64,000 nt of DNA, from contig CACMWI010000001.1 in assembly GCA_902617375.1 (NCBI GenBank), forward strand, positions 1 through 64,000, read 5' to 3'. The DNA comes from an uncultured Alphaproteobacteria bacterium (GTDB lineage Bacteria > Pseudomonadota > Alphaproteobacteria > Methylaequorales > Methylaequoraceae). Positions 1-8,601 of the stretch are shown one piece after another; the stretch's first letter is position 1; every line of letters starts with the position of its first letter. The position numbers and the translations under genes were made by a program. The notes beneath the pieces were generated by a model, which was not told the origin of the DNA, ran no database searches, and saw only the letters and a program-made list of their open reading frames with translations.

Positions 1-96
1 GTAAAAAATAATATAAACAATAAAGAAAAGAAAATGAAAGAAATCAACAAAGCATACAAAACCCTCCAAAAATTTGCGAGAAGCAGATGTTATTAG
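1..96 (+). CDS. C-terminal end of a J-domain (DnaJ-like) protein, partial
   Basis: An open frame enters from the left edge and stops with TAG at 94-96. Its last residues include KMKEINKAYKTLQ, which resembles the end of a J domain (helix IV, pattern MKEINxAYxxL). The frame overlaps the cobS start codon by 10 nt. In many alphaproteobacteria a J-domain gene lies directly upstream of cobS, which supports the call. Only 31 codons are visible, so the family assignment is an inference from one short helix and its position. Confidence 0.55.
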   Translation, partial: VKNNINNKEKKMKEINKAYKTLQKFARSRCY

Positions 97-1055
97 AAAA
101 TAATAATTTAAATTTAAATTCACCAAAGCAGATTGATGCCTCAAAAATATTTGGGATTTCTAAAAAAATAATGGTGCCTTACTTTTCACAAAAATCCGAT
201 TTAGTCCCAGATGTTGATGATGGCTATGTTTTCGATGATGCAACCACTACTTCAATTTTAATGGGTTTCAAATATAATAAGAAAGTATTGATTCAAGGTC
301 TTCATGGAACGGGGAAATCCTCTCATATCGAGCAAATATCCGCAAGATTAAATTGGCCTTGTGTAAGAATAAATCTAGACGGACACATAAGCAGATTTGA
401 CTTACTTGGAAAAGATGGAATTGTATTGGAAGGAGATAAGCAAGTTACAACGTTCAAAGAAGGACTTCTTCCATGGGCAATTAAGAATCCAGTTGCTTTG
501 GTATTTGATGAATATGACGCAGGTCGACCTGATGTTATGTTTGTAATTCAAAGGGTTTTGGAAGCTGAAGGTAAATTAACACTTTTAGATCAAAATACAA
601 TTATCACACCAAATCGCTACTTCAGAATTTTTGGGACATGTAACACCCTCGGGCTTGGAGATACCTCTGGCCTATATTATGGAACACAGAATTTAAACCA
701 AGGTCAACTAGACAGATGGAATATTTTTTGTGCTTTAAATTTTCTTGAACCTAAAATAGAGGAAAAAATAATTAAAAATAAAATTAAAAAAAGTACCAAA
801 AAAGTTCATGATTCAATTTCTAAAATGGTTTTGCTAGCAAATTTGGTAAGAGATGCTTTCAAAAGTTCTGAAATCTCAGTAATTATGTCTCCAAGAACTT
901 GTATAATGTGGGCTGAAAATTTTGAAATTTTTGGCGACATTGATCACGCATTTAAACTTTCGTTCTTGAATAAATGTGATCTTAATGATCAAAAAATAAT
1001 AAATGAGTTTTATCAAAGGTGTTTTGGAAGAGAATTGATAACTAATTTTGAATAA
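87..1055 (+). CDS. cobS: Cobaltochelatase AAA+ subunit CobS
   Basis: This is the AAA+ ATPase subunit of the aerobic, CobN-dependent cobaltochelatase, which inserts cobalt into hydrogenobyrinate a,c-diamide in the cytoplasm. The 322-residue protein matches CobS in length. It has a Walker A motif GLHGTGKSS at about residues 71-79, a Walker B stretch VALVFDE at about 136-142 and the CobS-type sequence FGTCNTLGLGD after it. The N-terminal SKIFGI is also typical of CobS. The gene overlaps the upstream J-domain gene and is followed after 3 nt by cobT. The CobN subunit is not in the window. MoxR-type ATPases are the main alternative, but the cobT partner makes CobS much more likely. Confidence 0.93.
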   Translation: MLLENNNLNLNSPKQIDASKIFGISKKIMVPYFSQKSDLVPDVDDGYVFDDATTTSILMGFKYNKKVLIQGLHGTGKSSHIEQISARLNWPCVRINLDGHISRFDLLGKDGIVLEGDKQVTTFKEGLLPWAIKNPVALVFDEYDAGRPDVMFVIQRVLEAEGKLTLLDQNTIITPNRYFRIFGTCNTLGLGDTSGLYYGTQNLNQGQLDRWNIFCALNFLEPKIEEKIIKNKIKKSTKKVHDSISKMVLLANLVRDAFKSSEISVIMSPRTCIMWAENFEIFGDIDHAFKLSFLNKCDLNDQKIINEFYQRCFGRELITNFE

Positions 1056-1058
1056 ATT

Positions 1059-2717
1059 ATGGAAAATGCAAAAGAAACATCTGCCAAGACATTATCAAAA
1101 AATAAAATAAAAAAAATTTCAGAAAAACAAATACTCGTATCTGATGAATCAAAAAATTCAAGCTTTTTTGACAATAATGTTATTTCCAATAAGCCTTTAA
1201 GTAGGGGATGGTACGATATTGTGTCTTTAAACCTTAGATATATTGATTCAAAAACGTTCAATAAATTCTGTCCATCGAATGAGGAAAAAAAAAATTTATT
1301 TAAAATTTTTGCAACTACTAGATGTTTGTCATTTGGTTTTAGGGAATTTGAAGGATGTAAAAAAAATATAAAAAAAATATTACCTGAATTTAGAAATAAT
1401 TTTTTTCTTAAAAATCAAAATTACAATTCATTTTTGTTTAATTCTTTTCTCAAAGTTTTTCTTAATAAACAAGTGTCTAAAAAAGATATACCTAAAGAAT
1501 TTTCTAAAATTCATATTAATGAATTTGAAAAATTAATTAATGTTATTGATGATGAGAATCAATTCTACTCTCATGTAAAAAAAATTATTACATATCTTGA
1601 AACTGATGAAAATAATCATGTTAATCAAGATCCTGAGGAAAGTTCAAATATAGATACTAATGCCTCACAAAAACAAGAAAAAGAAAAACTCAAGAAGATT
1701 CAATTAAAGAAAATTGATCAAAATAAAGACAAACCAACACCTAATAAATCAGAAAATAATAATTTTAACAATTCCTTTATCAAACATGAATTTAATTACA
1801 AAGTATTTACGAAACAATTTGATACTTTTACAAAAGCAGAAAGATTAATTAGTTATTCAGAATTAAAACAATTAAGACAAAGGTTCGATGAGGAATGCAA
1901 AGACAATACAAAACTAATAAATAATCTTGCAAAAAAACTAGAGAAACTTCTTTATTCTCTTGATTTTAGCACCTGGAAATTTGATCAAGATGAGGGATAC
2001 TTTGATAGTTCTAGATTTTCTCAGTTTATTGCAAACTCCAAAAACTCAAATATTTTTAAATTAGAAAATGAGAATACTGAAAAAAATACAGTGGTATCAC
2101 TTTTACTAGATAACTCTGGCTCTATGAGAGGAAAACCGATTGTTACATCAGCAATGACAGCTGAAATAATTACAAAGACCTTGGAAAAATGCAGAGTAAA
2201 TGTTGAAATTCTCGGCTTTACGACCAAAGAATGGAAAGGTGGAAAATCAAAAAAGCTTTGGGAGAAAAAAAATAAAGATCCTAATCCAGGAAGGTTAAAT
2301 GATCTTCTTCATATAGTATATAAAGATGCAGACACACCATGGAATCAAACAAAACTTAATTTAGGCCTAGTTTTAAAAGATGGACTTTTGAAAGAAAATA
2401 TTGACGGCGAAGCACTCATTTGGGCGTCAAGTAGATTAAAAAAAAGAAACGAAAAGAAAAAAATTCTAATTGTAATATCTGACGGAGCCCCCGTAGACGA
2501 TGCTACTCTTTCATCAAATAATTCTAATATTCTTGATAATCATTTAAAGGAGGTAGTATCTGAAATAGAGAAAAAGAAAGCTATAGATATTATTGCTATA
2601 GGGATAGGTCACGATGTTTCTAAATATTATAGTAGGGCTTTTACTATTGACGATGTTGAGAAATTGGGTGAAATAATAATAGATAACTTGACAGAAATTT
2701 TAAAAGAAAAGAGATAG
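1059..2717 (+). CDS. cobT: Cobaltochelatase subunit CobT
   Basis: CobT forms the ring complex with CobS that drives cobalt insertion by CobN. The 552-residue protein has a charged, Lys/Asn-rich middle region (about 190-240), which replaces the acidic linker of GC-rich relatives. A C-terminal von Willebrand A domain carries the MIDAS motif DNSGSMRG near residue 352. Family members are usually about 600-640 residues, so this copy is slightly short in the linker. The ATG lies 3 nt after cobS, so the two genes are probably co-transcribed and translationally coupled. The stop is only 4 nt from the convergent rpmB stop, and no terminator is visible between them. Confidence 0.93.
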   Translation: MENAKETSAKTLSKNKIKKISEKQILVSDESKNSSFFDNNVISNKPLSRGWYDIVSLNLRYIDSKTFNKFCPSNEEKKNLFKIFATTRCLSFGFREFEGCKKNIKKILPEFRNNFFLKNQNYNSFLFNSFLKVFLNKQVSKKDIPKEFSKIHINEFEKLINVIDDENQFYSHVKKIITYLETDENNHVNQDPEESSNIDTNASQKQEKEKLKKIQLKKIDQNKDKPTPNKSENNNFNNSFIKHEFNYKVFTKQFDTFTKAERLISYSELKQLRQRFDEECKDNTKLINNLAKKLEKLLYSLDFSTWKFDQDEGYFDSSRFSQFIANSKNSNIFKLENENTEKNTVVSLLLDNSGSMRGKPIVTSAMTAEIITKTLEKCRVNVEILGFTTKEWKGGKSKKLWEKKNKDPNPGRLNDLLHIVYKDADTPWNQTKLNLGLVLKDGLLKENIDGEALIWASSRLKKRNEKKKILIVISDGAPVDDATLSSNNSNILDNHLKEVVSEIEKKKAIDIIAIGIGHDVSKYYSRAFTIDDVEKLGEIIIDNLTEILKEKR

Positions 2718-2721
2718 TTTA

Positions 2722-3006
2722 TTATTTAGAAGACTTAGATACTATAAGTTTTCTTAGCTTTTTTGTTTCCTCAGTAAGTTCAGAGATTTTAACTTTAGTT
2801 ATGTAGTTGTCAATTCCACCATTTTTTTCAACTGTTTTGATACCACGTGACGAAACTTTAAGTTTAATTTTTTTTCCTAATACTTCAGAGAAAAAGGATA
2901 TGTTGTGAAGGTTTGGATAAAACCTTCTTTTTGTTTTGTTTACAGCATGACTTACATTGTTACCAGACATTGGTTTTTTCTTTGTAATGCTACATTTTTT
3001 TACCAT
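2722..3006 (-). CDS. rpmB: 50S ribosomal protein L28
   Basis: This 94-residue basic protein is a component of the large ribosomal subunit. The N-terminus shows the L28 pattern of a Cys followed by KKPMSGNNVSHA, then NKTKRRFYPNL, and the C-terminal part contains VSSRGIKTVEKNGG. Length matches the alphaproteobacterial form (about 95 residues). It stands as a single gene, convergent with cobT and downstream of the meaB-like gene on the same strand, with a 36-nt gap. The CxxC zinc pairs of some L28 versions are absent. Confidence 0.95.
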   Translation of the reverse strand: MVKKCSITKKKPMSGNNVSHAVNKTKRRFYPNLHNISFFSEVLGKKIKLKVSSRGIKTVEKNGGIDNYITKVKISELTEETKKLRKLIVSKSSK

Positions 3007-3042
3007 TATTATTTGCCTTTTTAACTAATGATTCATTTTAAA

Positions 3043-4242
3043 TTAAGTATTTCTTTTCAAGATAGAATCAAAAATAATCTTTGATGCATTATTAACATCA
3101 AAATTATTTTTTTCTACATCTTTAATAATTTTTTTAACTGAATCTTTATATTTTAAATTATTCTCAATGTAGTCCTGACTTTGCAGAAAAATATTCCTCC
3201 AAATGGCTTTAGTCTGCTGCTGAATCCTAGTTTTGTAAAATGATCCACTGTCTCTTCTTATCTTTTCAAATTTTTTGATGAAGTTCCATATTTTTGTGAT
3301 GCCTATTGACTCCGTAGATGAACATAGAAAAACTTCAGGTGAGATGTCTTCTCTTATGTTAGAAATCATATTTTGCGCATTTTTATATTCTAACATTGTT
3401 ATCTCAGCTGTATTTTTTAAGTTTCCATCCGCTTTGTTTATTATGATAACATCTGCCATCTCAATAATTCCTTTTTTAATTCCTTGTAGTTCGTCTCCAC
3501 CGGATGGTAATAAAAGGACTAAAAATATATCTACCATATCATAAACGGTTGTTTCTGCCTGACCAACGCCCATAGTCTCTATAAAAATAATGTTATATCC
3601 AGCTTCTTCTAAGCATCTTATTGATTCAGAGGTTTTTTTTGCTACTCCTCCAAGATTGCCTTGACTCGGAGAGGGACGTATGAAAGCGTTTTTGTTTACA
3701 GATAATTTCATCATCCTTGTTTTATCCCCTAAAATTGAACCTCCTGTTCTTTTTGATGAGGGATCTATTGCTAAAACTGCAACTTTAAAACCAAGATCTA
3801 TTAAAGACATTCCAAATGTTTCGATGAATGTAGATTTTCCAACACCTGGAACGCCAGTAATTCCAACTCTTAAAGAATTTTTATTTTGTTTTAATTTAGA
3901 TAACAGAAAGTCAGCTTGAGCCTTGTGAAGTTTGAGTGAAGATTCTACTAATGTAATGGCTTTTGCAAGGTCTTTTAATTTTCCTTTTCTTATATTCAAA
4001 ACCATTTTTTTTATTTCTTCTTTGTGAATTTCAGAGAGATCTCGAGATGGACTACTACTTAAAAAAAAATCATTCGCATCAACTAATCCGCCTGTTAATT
4101 TAAATATTTTATTCAAAATCTTTTTTTCTGGTAGTCTCTCTCCGCTTATATATCTTGAGAGAGAAACATTTGAAATTCCTATTTCTTTTGAAAAATCTAT
4201 GTTAGAAATTTTAAATAATTTTAAATAAGACTTCAGCTTCAT
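3043..4242 (-). CDS. meaB: MeaB/ArgK-type G-protein chaperone with N-terminal HTH domain
   Basis: MeaB-type GTPases load and protect adenosylcobalamin in methylmalonyl-CoA mutase, and the mutase gene lies directly upstream in the same direction. The GTPase part shows Walker A GVPGVGKST at 130-138, AIDPSS, the segment ETMGVGQAE and the base-specificity motif NKAD. Usual family members have about 320-330 residues; this frame has 399. The extra N-terminus (about 5-60) reads like a phage-repressor (XRE) helix-turn-helix: DFSKEIGISNVSLSRYISGERLPEKKIL. An internal Met80 would give a standard 320-residue MeaB, but the HTH is in the same uninterrupted frame. The upstream start codon sits in one arm of a perfect inverted repeat at 4241-4267, with no Shine-Dalgarno sequence. 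MeaB function is well supported; the role of the HTH is unknown. Confidence 0.88.
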   Translation of the reverse strand: MKLKSYLKLFKISNIDFSKEIGISNVSLSRYISGERLPEKKILNKIFKLTGGLVDANDFFLSSSPSRDLSEIHKEEIKKMVLNIRKGKLKDLAKAITLVESSLKLHKAQADFLLSKLKQNKNSLRVGITGVPGVGKSTFIETFGMSLIDLGFKVAVLAIDPSSKRTGGSILGDKTRMMKLSVNKNAFIRPSPSQGNLGGVAKKTSESIRCLEEAGYNIIFIETMGVGQAETTVYDMVDIFLVLLLPSGGDELQGIKKGIIEMADVIIINKADGNLKNTAEITMLEYKNAQNMISNIREDISPEVFLCSSTESIGITKIWNFIKKFEKIRRDSGSFYKTRIQQQTKAIWRNIFLQSQDYIENNLKYKDSVKKIIKDVEKNNFDVNNASKIIFDSILKRNT

Positions 4243-4267
4243 AACTTAACCATTCTGGTTAAGTTAT
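4241..4267. promoter_or_regulatory. Perfect 11-bp inverted repeat at the HTH-MeaB start codon
   Basis: ATAACTTAACC, a 5-nt spacer ATTCT, then GGTTAAGTTAT form a perfect inverted repeat. It fills the gap between the mutase stop codon (4267-4269) and the meaB-like start codon (4240-4242) and includes bases of both. As RNA it would fold into a hairpin that covers the start codon. As DNA it resembles an operator for a dimeric helix-turn-helix protein, such as the one encoded immediately downstream. There is no U-run after it, so a terminator is unlikely. Confidence 0.6.
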
Positions 4268-6387
4268 CACAGTAAATTAATTATTTCAATGGCTGCCTCT
4301 TGGATATTTGTACCAGGACCAAAAACTTTTGAAACACCTAGATCATACAAAAAGGGATAGTCATCAGGTGGGATCACACCTCCACAAATTACTTTAATAT
4401 AGCTCGCTTCATTATTTTTTAAAGATTCCATAAGTAGGGGCACTAATGTCTTATGACCAGCAGCGAGTGTTGAAACTCCAATCACATGTGCATCATTTTC
4501 TATTGCTTGTTTTGCTGCCTCTTCAGGAGTTTGGAACAATGGTCCTATATCAACATCAAAACCAAGATCCGAAAATGCAGTTGCTATTAATTTAGCCCCG
4601 CGATCATGTCCATCCTGACCCATTTTAACAACAAGCATCCTAGGTCTTCTACCTTTCTTGTTTACAAATTTACTTAGTTCATTGTCAATGATATCTATCT
4701 TACCGTCATTTTTCACAGTATTCTTATAGACTCCTGAAATTGTTTTAGTTGAAAGATTGTGTCTTCCAAAAACACTTTCCATTGCTGAGGTCATTTCACC
4801 GACTGTACATCTATTTTTTGAAGCTTCTATGCAAATTTCTAAAAGATTTTCATTACTACTTGCAGCATTTTTAATTTTTTCTATAAAGCTTTCAACAATC
4901 TTGTTATCTCGTGAGTTCTTTAATTTCTGTAATCTAGATACCTGTCTTTTTCTTACTTCTTCATTATCAATTGAGAGAATGTTAATTTCTTGCTTCTCAG
5001 TAGGTTTATATTTATTTACTCCAACAATTGTTTCTTCGTTAGAATCTACTCTTGCCTGCCTTTTAGCTGAACTCTCTTCAATTCTCATCTTTGGTATTCC
5101 CATTTCAATAGCTTTAACCATTCCACCAACTTCATCAATTTCACTAATTAGCTTTTTTGATTCTTCGACAATACTTGAAGTCAAACTTTCAACATAGTAG
5201 GATCCAGCCATAGGATCAATAACATTGCAAATTCCAGTTTCTTCAGAAATAATTAACTGGGTGTTTCTAGCAATTCTTGCAGAAAATTTAGTTGGTAAAG
5301 CAAGGGCTTCGTCAAAACTATTTGTATGAAGAGATTGTGTTCCTCCCATAACAGCTGCCATTGCTTCTATGGTTGTTCTTACAATATTATTATAAGCATC
5401 TTGTTCCATCAGTGAGACACCTGATGTTTGACAATGCGTTCTTAAAGCCAAACTTCTGTCATTTTTTGGCTTAAACTCTTTTACAATTTGTGACCACATG
5501 TATCTTGCGGCTCGCATTTTTGCAATTTCCATAAAAAAGTTCATTCCAATTGACCAAAAAAAAGATAGTCTAGGGGCAAATTCATCGATATTTAAACCTC
5601 TTTCGAGAGCAGATTTAATGTACTCTTTCCCATCAGCTAAAGTGTATGCTAATTCTTGGACTTGATTCGCACCTGCTTCCTGCATATGATATCCACTTAT
5701 AGAGATTGAATTAAATTTTGGCATTTTTTTTGATGTATATTCAATAATATCTGCAACAATTCTCATGCTTGGTTTTGGAGGAAATATGAATGTATTTCTA
5801 ACCATGAATTCCTTTAGAATGTCATTTTGAATTGTTCCTGTTAATTTTTCTCTTGGGCAACCTTGTTCCTCTCCTGAAGCTATAAAACTTGCCAAAACTG
5901 GAATAACTGCACCATTCATTGTCATTGAAACACTCATTTGATCAAGAGGAATTCCATCAAAAAGTAGATTCATATCCTCTATTGAATCAATTGCAACACC
6001 AGCATTTCCAACGTCCGCTACAACTCTCGGGTGATCTGAATCATAACCTCTATGTGTAGCAAGATCGAATGCCACAGATAGACCCATTACACCATTTTTT
6101 AGTCCTTCTTTATAGAATTTATTGGATTCCTCAGCAGTGGAAAATCCAGCGTATTGTCTGATAGTCCATGGTCTATTCGTATACATTGTTGCTCGAGGAC
6201 CCCTCGTGTAAGGAGGTAGGCCTGGCAAACCTATTTCATGGCTGATTTTCTGTAAATCGTCCTCAGTGTATAAAGGCTTTACCTTTATACCCTCCGGCGT
6301 TTCCCACAAATGGTCTTCTAGGTTTTTATCGCGAAGTTCTTTAGAAGCTTGTTCTTCCCACCCTTTATATAATTTTTTTCTATCCAA
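4267..6387 (-). CDS. mcm: Methylmalonyl-CoA mutase, single-chain, adenosylcobalamin-dependent
   Basis: It interconverts (R)-methylmalonyl-CoA and succinyl-CoA, the last step of propionyl-CoA assimilation, in the cytoplasm. The 706-residue chain has the N-terminal TIM-barrel domain, with [15 protein letters not shown] near residue 90 and MAGSYYVE in the middle. The C-terminal cobalamin-binding domain carries DGHDRG at 592-597 (the DxHxxG motif, with His594 as lower cobalt ligand), followed by GVSTLAAGH and GGVIPPDD. Length matches the large catalytic subunit (about 710-720), with the B12 domain in the same chain. The next gene on the strand is its MeaB-type chaperone, and cobS-cobT are 2 kb away. 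The symbol mcm is used loosely (also mutB, scpA, bhbA). Confidence 0.95.
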   Translation of the reverse strand: MDRKKLYKGWEEQASKELRDKNLEDHLWETPEGIKVKPLYTEDDLQKISHEIGLPGLPPYTRGPRATMYTNRPWTIRQYAGFSTAEESNKFYKEGLKNGVMGLSVAFDLATHRGYDSDHPRVVADVGNAGVAIDSIEDMNLLFDGIPLDQMSVSMTMNGAVIPVLASFIASGEEQGCPREKLTGTIQNDILKEFMVRNTFIFPPKPSMRIVADIIEYTSKKMPKFNSISISGYHMQEAGANQVQELAYTLADGKEYIKSALERGLNIDEFAPRLSFFWSIGMNFFMEIAKMRAARYMWSQIVKEFKPKNDRSLALRTHCQTSGVSLMEQDAYNNIVRTTIEAMAAVMGGTQSLHTNSFDEALALPTKFSARIARNTQLIISEETGICNVIDPMAGSYYVESLTSSIVEESKKLISEIDEVGGMVKAIEMGIPKMRIEESSAKRQARVDSNEETIVGVNKYKPTEKQEINILSIDNEEVRKRQVSRLQKLKNSRDNKIVESFIEKIKNAASSNENLLEICIEASKNRCTVGEMTSAMESVFGRHNLSTKTISGVYKNTVKNDGKIDIIDNELSKFVNKKGRRPRMLVVKMGQDGHDRGAKLIATAFSDLGFDVDIGPLFQTPEEAAKQAIENDAHVIGVSTLAAGHKTLVPLLMESLKNNEASYIKVICGGVIPPDDYPFLYDLGVSKVFGPGTNIQEAAIEIINLL

Positions 6388-6397
6388 ATTTTCTCTC

Positions 6398-7240
6398 TTA
6401 AAAAGTTAAATGCCTCATGATAAATTTAGGGCAAATTTTCTTTTTTTTTATTAAATCATTTAATTCTTCTTTATCAACACCGTTATCATTATTTACTTCC
6501 CTGTGGATGCCTGATGTTATAAGTAATGAATCTAAATTTTGCAGATTCGCACCTTTAATATCATTATCTAAGGAGTCTCCAATAACTAATATTTTTTTAT
6601 TCTTTTTTTTCATTATAGAGTATGTATAATCATAAATTTCACTGTATGGTTTACCATAATATTCTACTTTGCCACCGATTTTTTGATAATATTCTGCCAG
6701 TAGACCAGCACAAATCATAAACCTGTTGCCTCTTATAACAGTTTTATCAGGATTAGAGCAAATCATTAAGGGGTTATAATTTACAAGTTCCTCTAATATT
6801 GGTTTGTAATTTTCAAGTGAATCTTTATCTCCCCAAGGGCCAGTATTTATAATTAAGTCAGCCAATTTTGGATTTTTAACAACTTCAACATCAAGTCCTT
6901 CAACCAAGTGAAAGTCTCTAGGTGGGCCAATTAAAAAACATCTTAAGTTTTTCTTACTTTTTAACTTTTGCCACGTTATTTCTCCAGAAGAAACAACATC
7001 GTCATATAATTCGTTACTTAAACCAAATTCGAATAACTGTTTTTTTATAACGTTTGACCTTCTCGGAGCGTTAGTGAGAAAGAAGATTGACTTTTTTTTA
7101 TTTTTTAAAAATTTTAATGTATCTAGAACGTTTTCAAATAAATTAACACCGTTGTGAATAACTCCCCATAAATCTATAAAAAAACATTCATATTCACTGT
7201 GGATTTCTGATAAATTTTGAATTTGGTTAAAATTAATCAT
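6398..7240 (-). CDS. HAD superfamily subclass IIA hydrolase
   Basis: This 280-residue protein has motif [13 protein letters not shown] with the nucleophile Asp at about residue 23, FLTNAPR as motif II and [13 protein letters not shown] as motif IV. The spacing fits subclass IIA (NagD-like) HAD hydrolases. The second acidic residue of motif I is Trp (DLW instead of DxD); the TIGR01459-type alphaproteobacterial subfamily normally has DVWG, so this is not a defect. The substrate is unknown, probably a phosphorylated small molecule. It overlaps pyrD by 8 nt and lies 10 nt upstream of the mutase gene, so it probably belongs to a run of co-transcribed genes starting at lysS. Confidence 0.8.
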   Translation of the reverse strand: MINFNQIQNLSEIHSEYECFFIDLWGVIHNGVNLFENVLDTLKFLKNKKKSIFFLTNAPRRSNVIKKQLFEFGLSNELYDDVVSSGEITWQKLKSKKNLRCFLIGPPRDFHLVEGLDVEVVKNPKLADLIINTGPWGDKDSLENYKPILEELVNYNPLMICSNPDKTVIRGNRFMICAGLLAEYYQKIGGKVEYYGKPYSEIYDYTYSIMKKKNKKILVIGDSLDNDIKGANLQNLDSLLITSGIHREVNNDNGVDKEELNDLIKKKKICPKFIMRHLTF

Positions 7241-8291
7241 AATTTATATTTTTTCCAATTAAATCGCTTACATTTTTTAAACCTTTTCTTTTTAAAGAAT
7301 AACTTAAATCACTCAGAATTCTAACAACAACATTTGGACCTTGATAAATTAATGAGGTATACAATTGAAGAAGACTTGCGCCCATAGATATTTTTTCAAA
7401 TGCATCTTTACCGGTTGAAATACCACCAACGCCAATAATGGTAACTTTTCCATTAGTCAATTCATACGCACTTCTTATAATTTTATTTGTTTTTTCTCTT
7501 AGTGGAGCACCCGACAAACCACCTTCCTCTCCTAACTTCCATGAATTTTTAACTGGTTTCTTATATATACTATCCCTTTGAATGGTAGTGTTGGTAAGAA
7601 TCAAACCATTCAAAAATTCATTTTTTAAAACTAACTTACATATATTTTCTAAATTTTTTCTAGATAAATCAGGAGATAATTTTAAAAAAGTTGGCTTTTT
7701 TTTTTTAATCTTTGATAGACTATTTATTAACTTTTCAATATTTCCTTTTTCTTGAATGTCACGGAGTCCTGGGGTATTTGGTGAAGAAATGTTTATGGTA
7801 ATATAATCTGAATAAGCTTCTAATTTTTGATAAAGGAAGTGATAATCTGAAATATAATCTTTCGAATTTTTATTTTTTCCAATGTTTACTCCCAAAATAC
7901 TTTTAATTTTTTGAGCTTTTTTTAATTTATCTAAAAATTCTTCAACACCCTTGTTATTAAATCCTAATCTTTGAATTACAGCCTCAATCTCAGGTATTTT
8001 GAATACCCTCGGCTTTTGATTCCCATATTGAGGCATGGGTGTAACAGTTCCTAACTCTAGAAAGCCAAAACCTAAATTTATTGCTCCTTTGATAACTTCA
8101 GCATTTTTGTCAAAACCTGCAGCTAATCCAAGCGGATTCTTGAATTCATTACCAAAAACTTTAATTTTTAAATTTTCAAAACTGTTATTTGTTTTATAAA
8201 GCTGTGTTTTAAGAAAACCAATAAACATACTATGGAGGAGCTCAGGAGGAAGAAAATCGAAAAACTTTGAAAATGTTTTAAAGTTCATCAT
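7233..8291 (-). CDS. pyrD: Dihydroorotate dehydrogenase (quinone), class 2
   Basis: It oxidises dihydroorotate to orotate in pyrimidine synthesis, passing electrons to membrane quinone. The 352-residue length, with an N-terminal amphipathic extension (PPELLHSMFIGFLK), marks it as class 2. Conserved segments include NPLGLAAGFDKNAE (about 51-64), ELGTVTPMPQYGN, INISSPNTPGLR with the catalytic Ser, and the FMN-phosphate segment IIGVGGISTG. It overlaps the DUF952 gene upstream by 14 nt and the HAD gene downstream by 8 nt. ATG codons at 8291 and 8288 are both possible starts. Confidence 0.95.
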   Translation of the reverse strand: MMNFKTFSKFFDFLPPELLHSMFIGFLKTQLYKTNNSFENLKIKVFGNEFKNPLGLAAGFDKNAEVIKGAINLGFGFLELGTVTPMPQYGNQKPRVFKIPEIEAVIQRLGFNNKGVEEFLDKLKKAQKIKSILGVNIGKNKNSKDYISDYHFLYQKLEAYSDYITINISSPNTPGLRDIQEKGNIEKLINSLSKIKKKKPTFLKLSPDLSRKNLENICKLVLKNEFLNGLILTNTTIQRDSIYKKPVKNSWKLGEEGGLSGAPLREKTNKIIRSAYELTNGKVTIIGVGGISTGKDAFEKISMGASLLQLYTSLIYQGPNVVVRILSDLSYSLKRKGLKNVSDLIGKNINYD

Positions 8292-8601
8292 TATATTGAT
8301 CTGTAATATGTATTATTAACCTTGATTCTAATGTTCCATAATAATGTGGAAAGATGTCGTCATTTCTGCTTTTTTCCCATCTCAATGAGTTTTTCAAATC
8401 TGAAATTTTAAATTTTACAATATAAGTCTGTTCTGTTTTAAAATATTTATTAATTGTTTCTCTAATTTGCTGGTCTGTACATAAATGTATAAAACCTGAA
8501 TTAATGTCCAGCTCGTTTCCACGAAATAATTTACTTTTTCTGAACTCCTCTAATTCTTCTTTCCTGAATATTCTATAAACATAGTTAGAAAGATTGTCCA
8601 T
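8278..8601 (-). CDS. DUF952 domain protein
   Basis: A 107-residue protein with the DUF952 pattern: YVYRIFRKEELEEF at the N-terminus, SGFIHLCTDQQI in the first third, and a basic and aromatic segment ending FPHYYGTLE. DUF952 proteins are small cytoplasmic proteins of unknown function, often next to pyrD in alphaproteobacteria, as here. It starts directly after the lysS stop codon and overlaps pyrD by 14 nt. No catalytic role can be stated. Confidence 0.8.
   Translation of the reverse strand: MDNLSNYVYRIFRKEELEEFRKSKLFRGNELDINSGFIHLCTDQQIRETINKYFKTEQTYIVKFKISDLKNSLRWEKSRNDDIFPHYYGTLESRLIIHITDQYNDEL

Noticed and set aside
4757-5197. Plus-strand ORF of 146 codons opposite the mutase gene
   Set aside because: It is antisense to strongly conserved mutase coding sequence, lacks a ribosome-binding site and shows only hydrophobic, Ser-rich shadow composition.
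6398-7240. Missing second Asp in HAD motif I as a sign of an inactive enzyme
   Set aside because: DxW in motif I is normal for the alphaproteobacterial TIGR01459-type subfamily, so it is not a defect.
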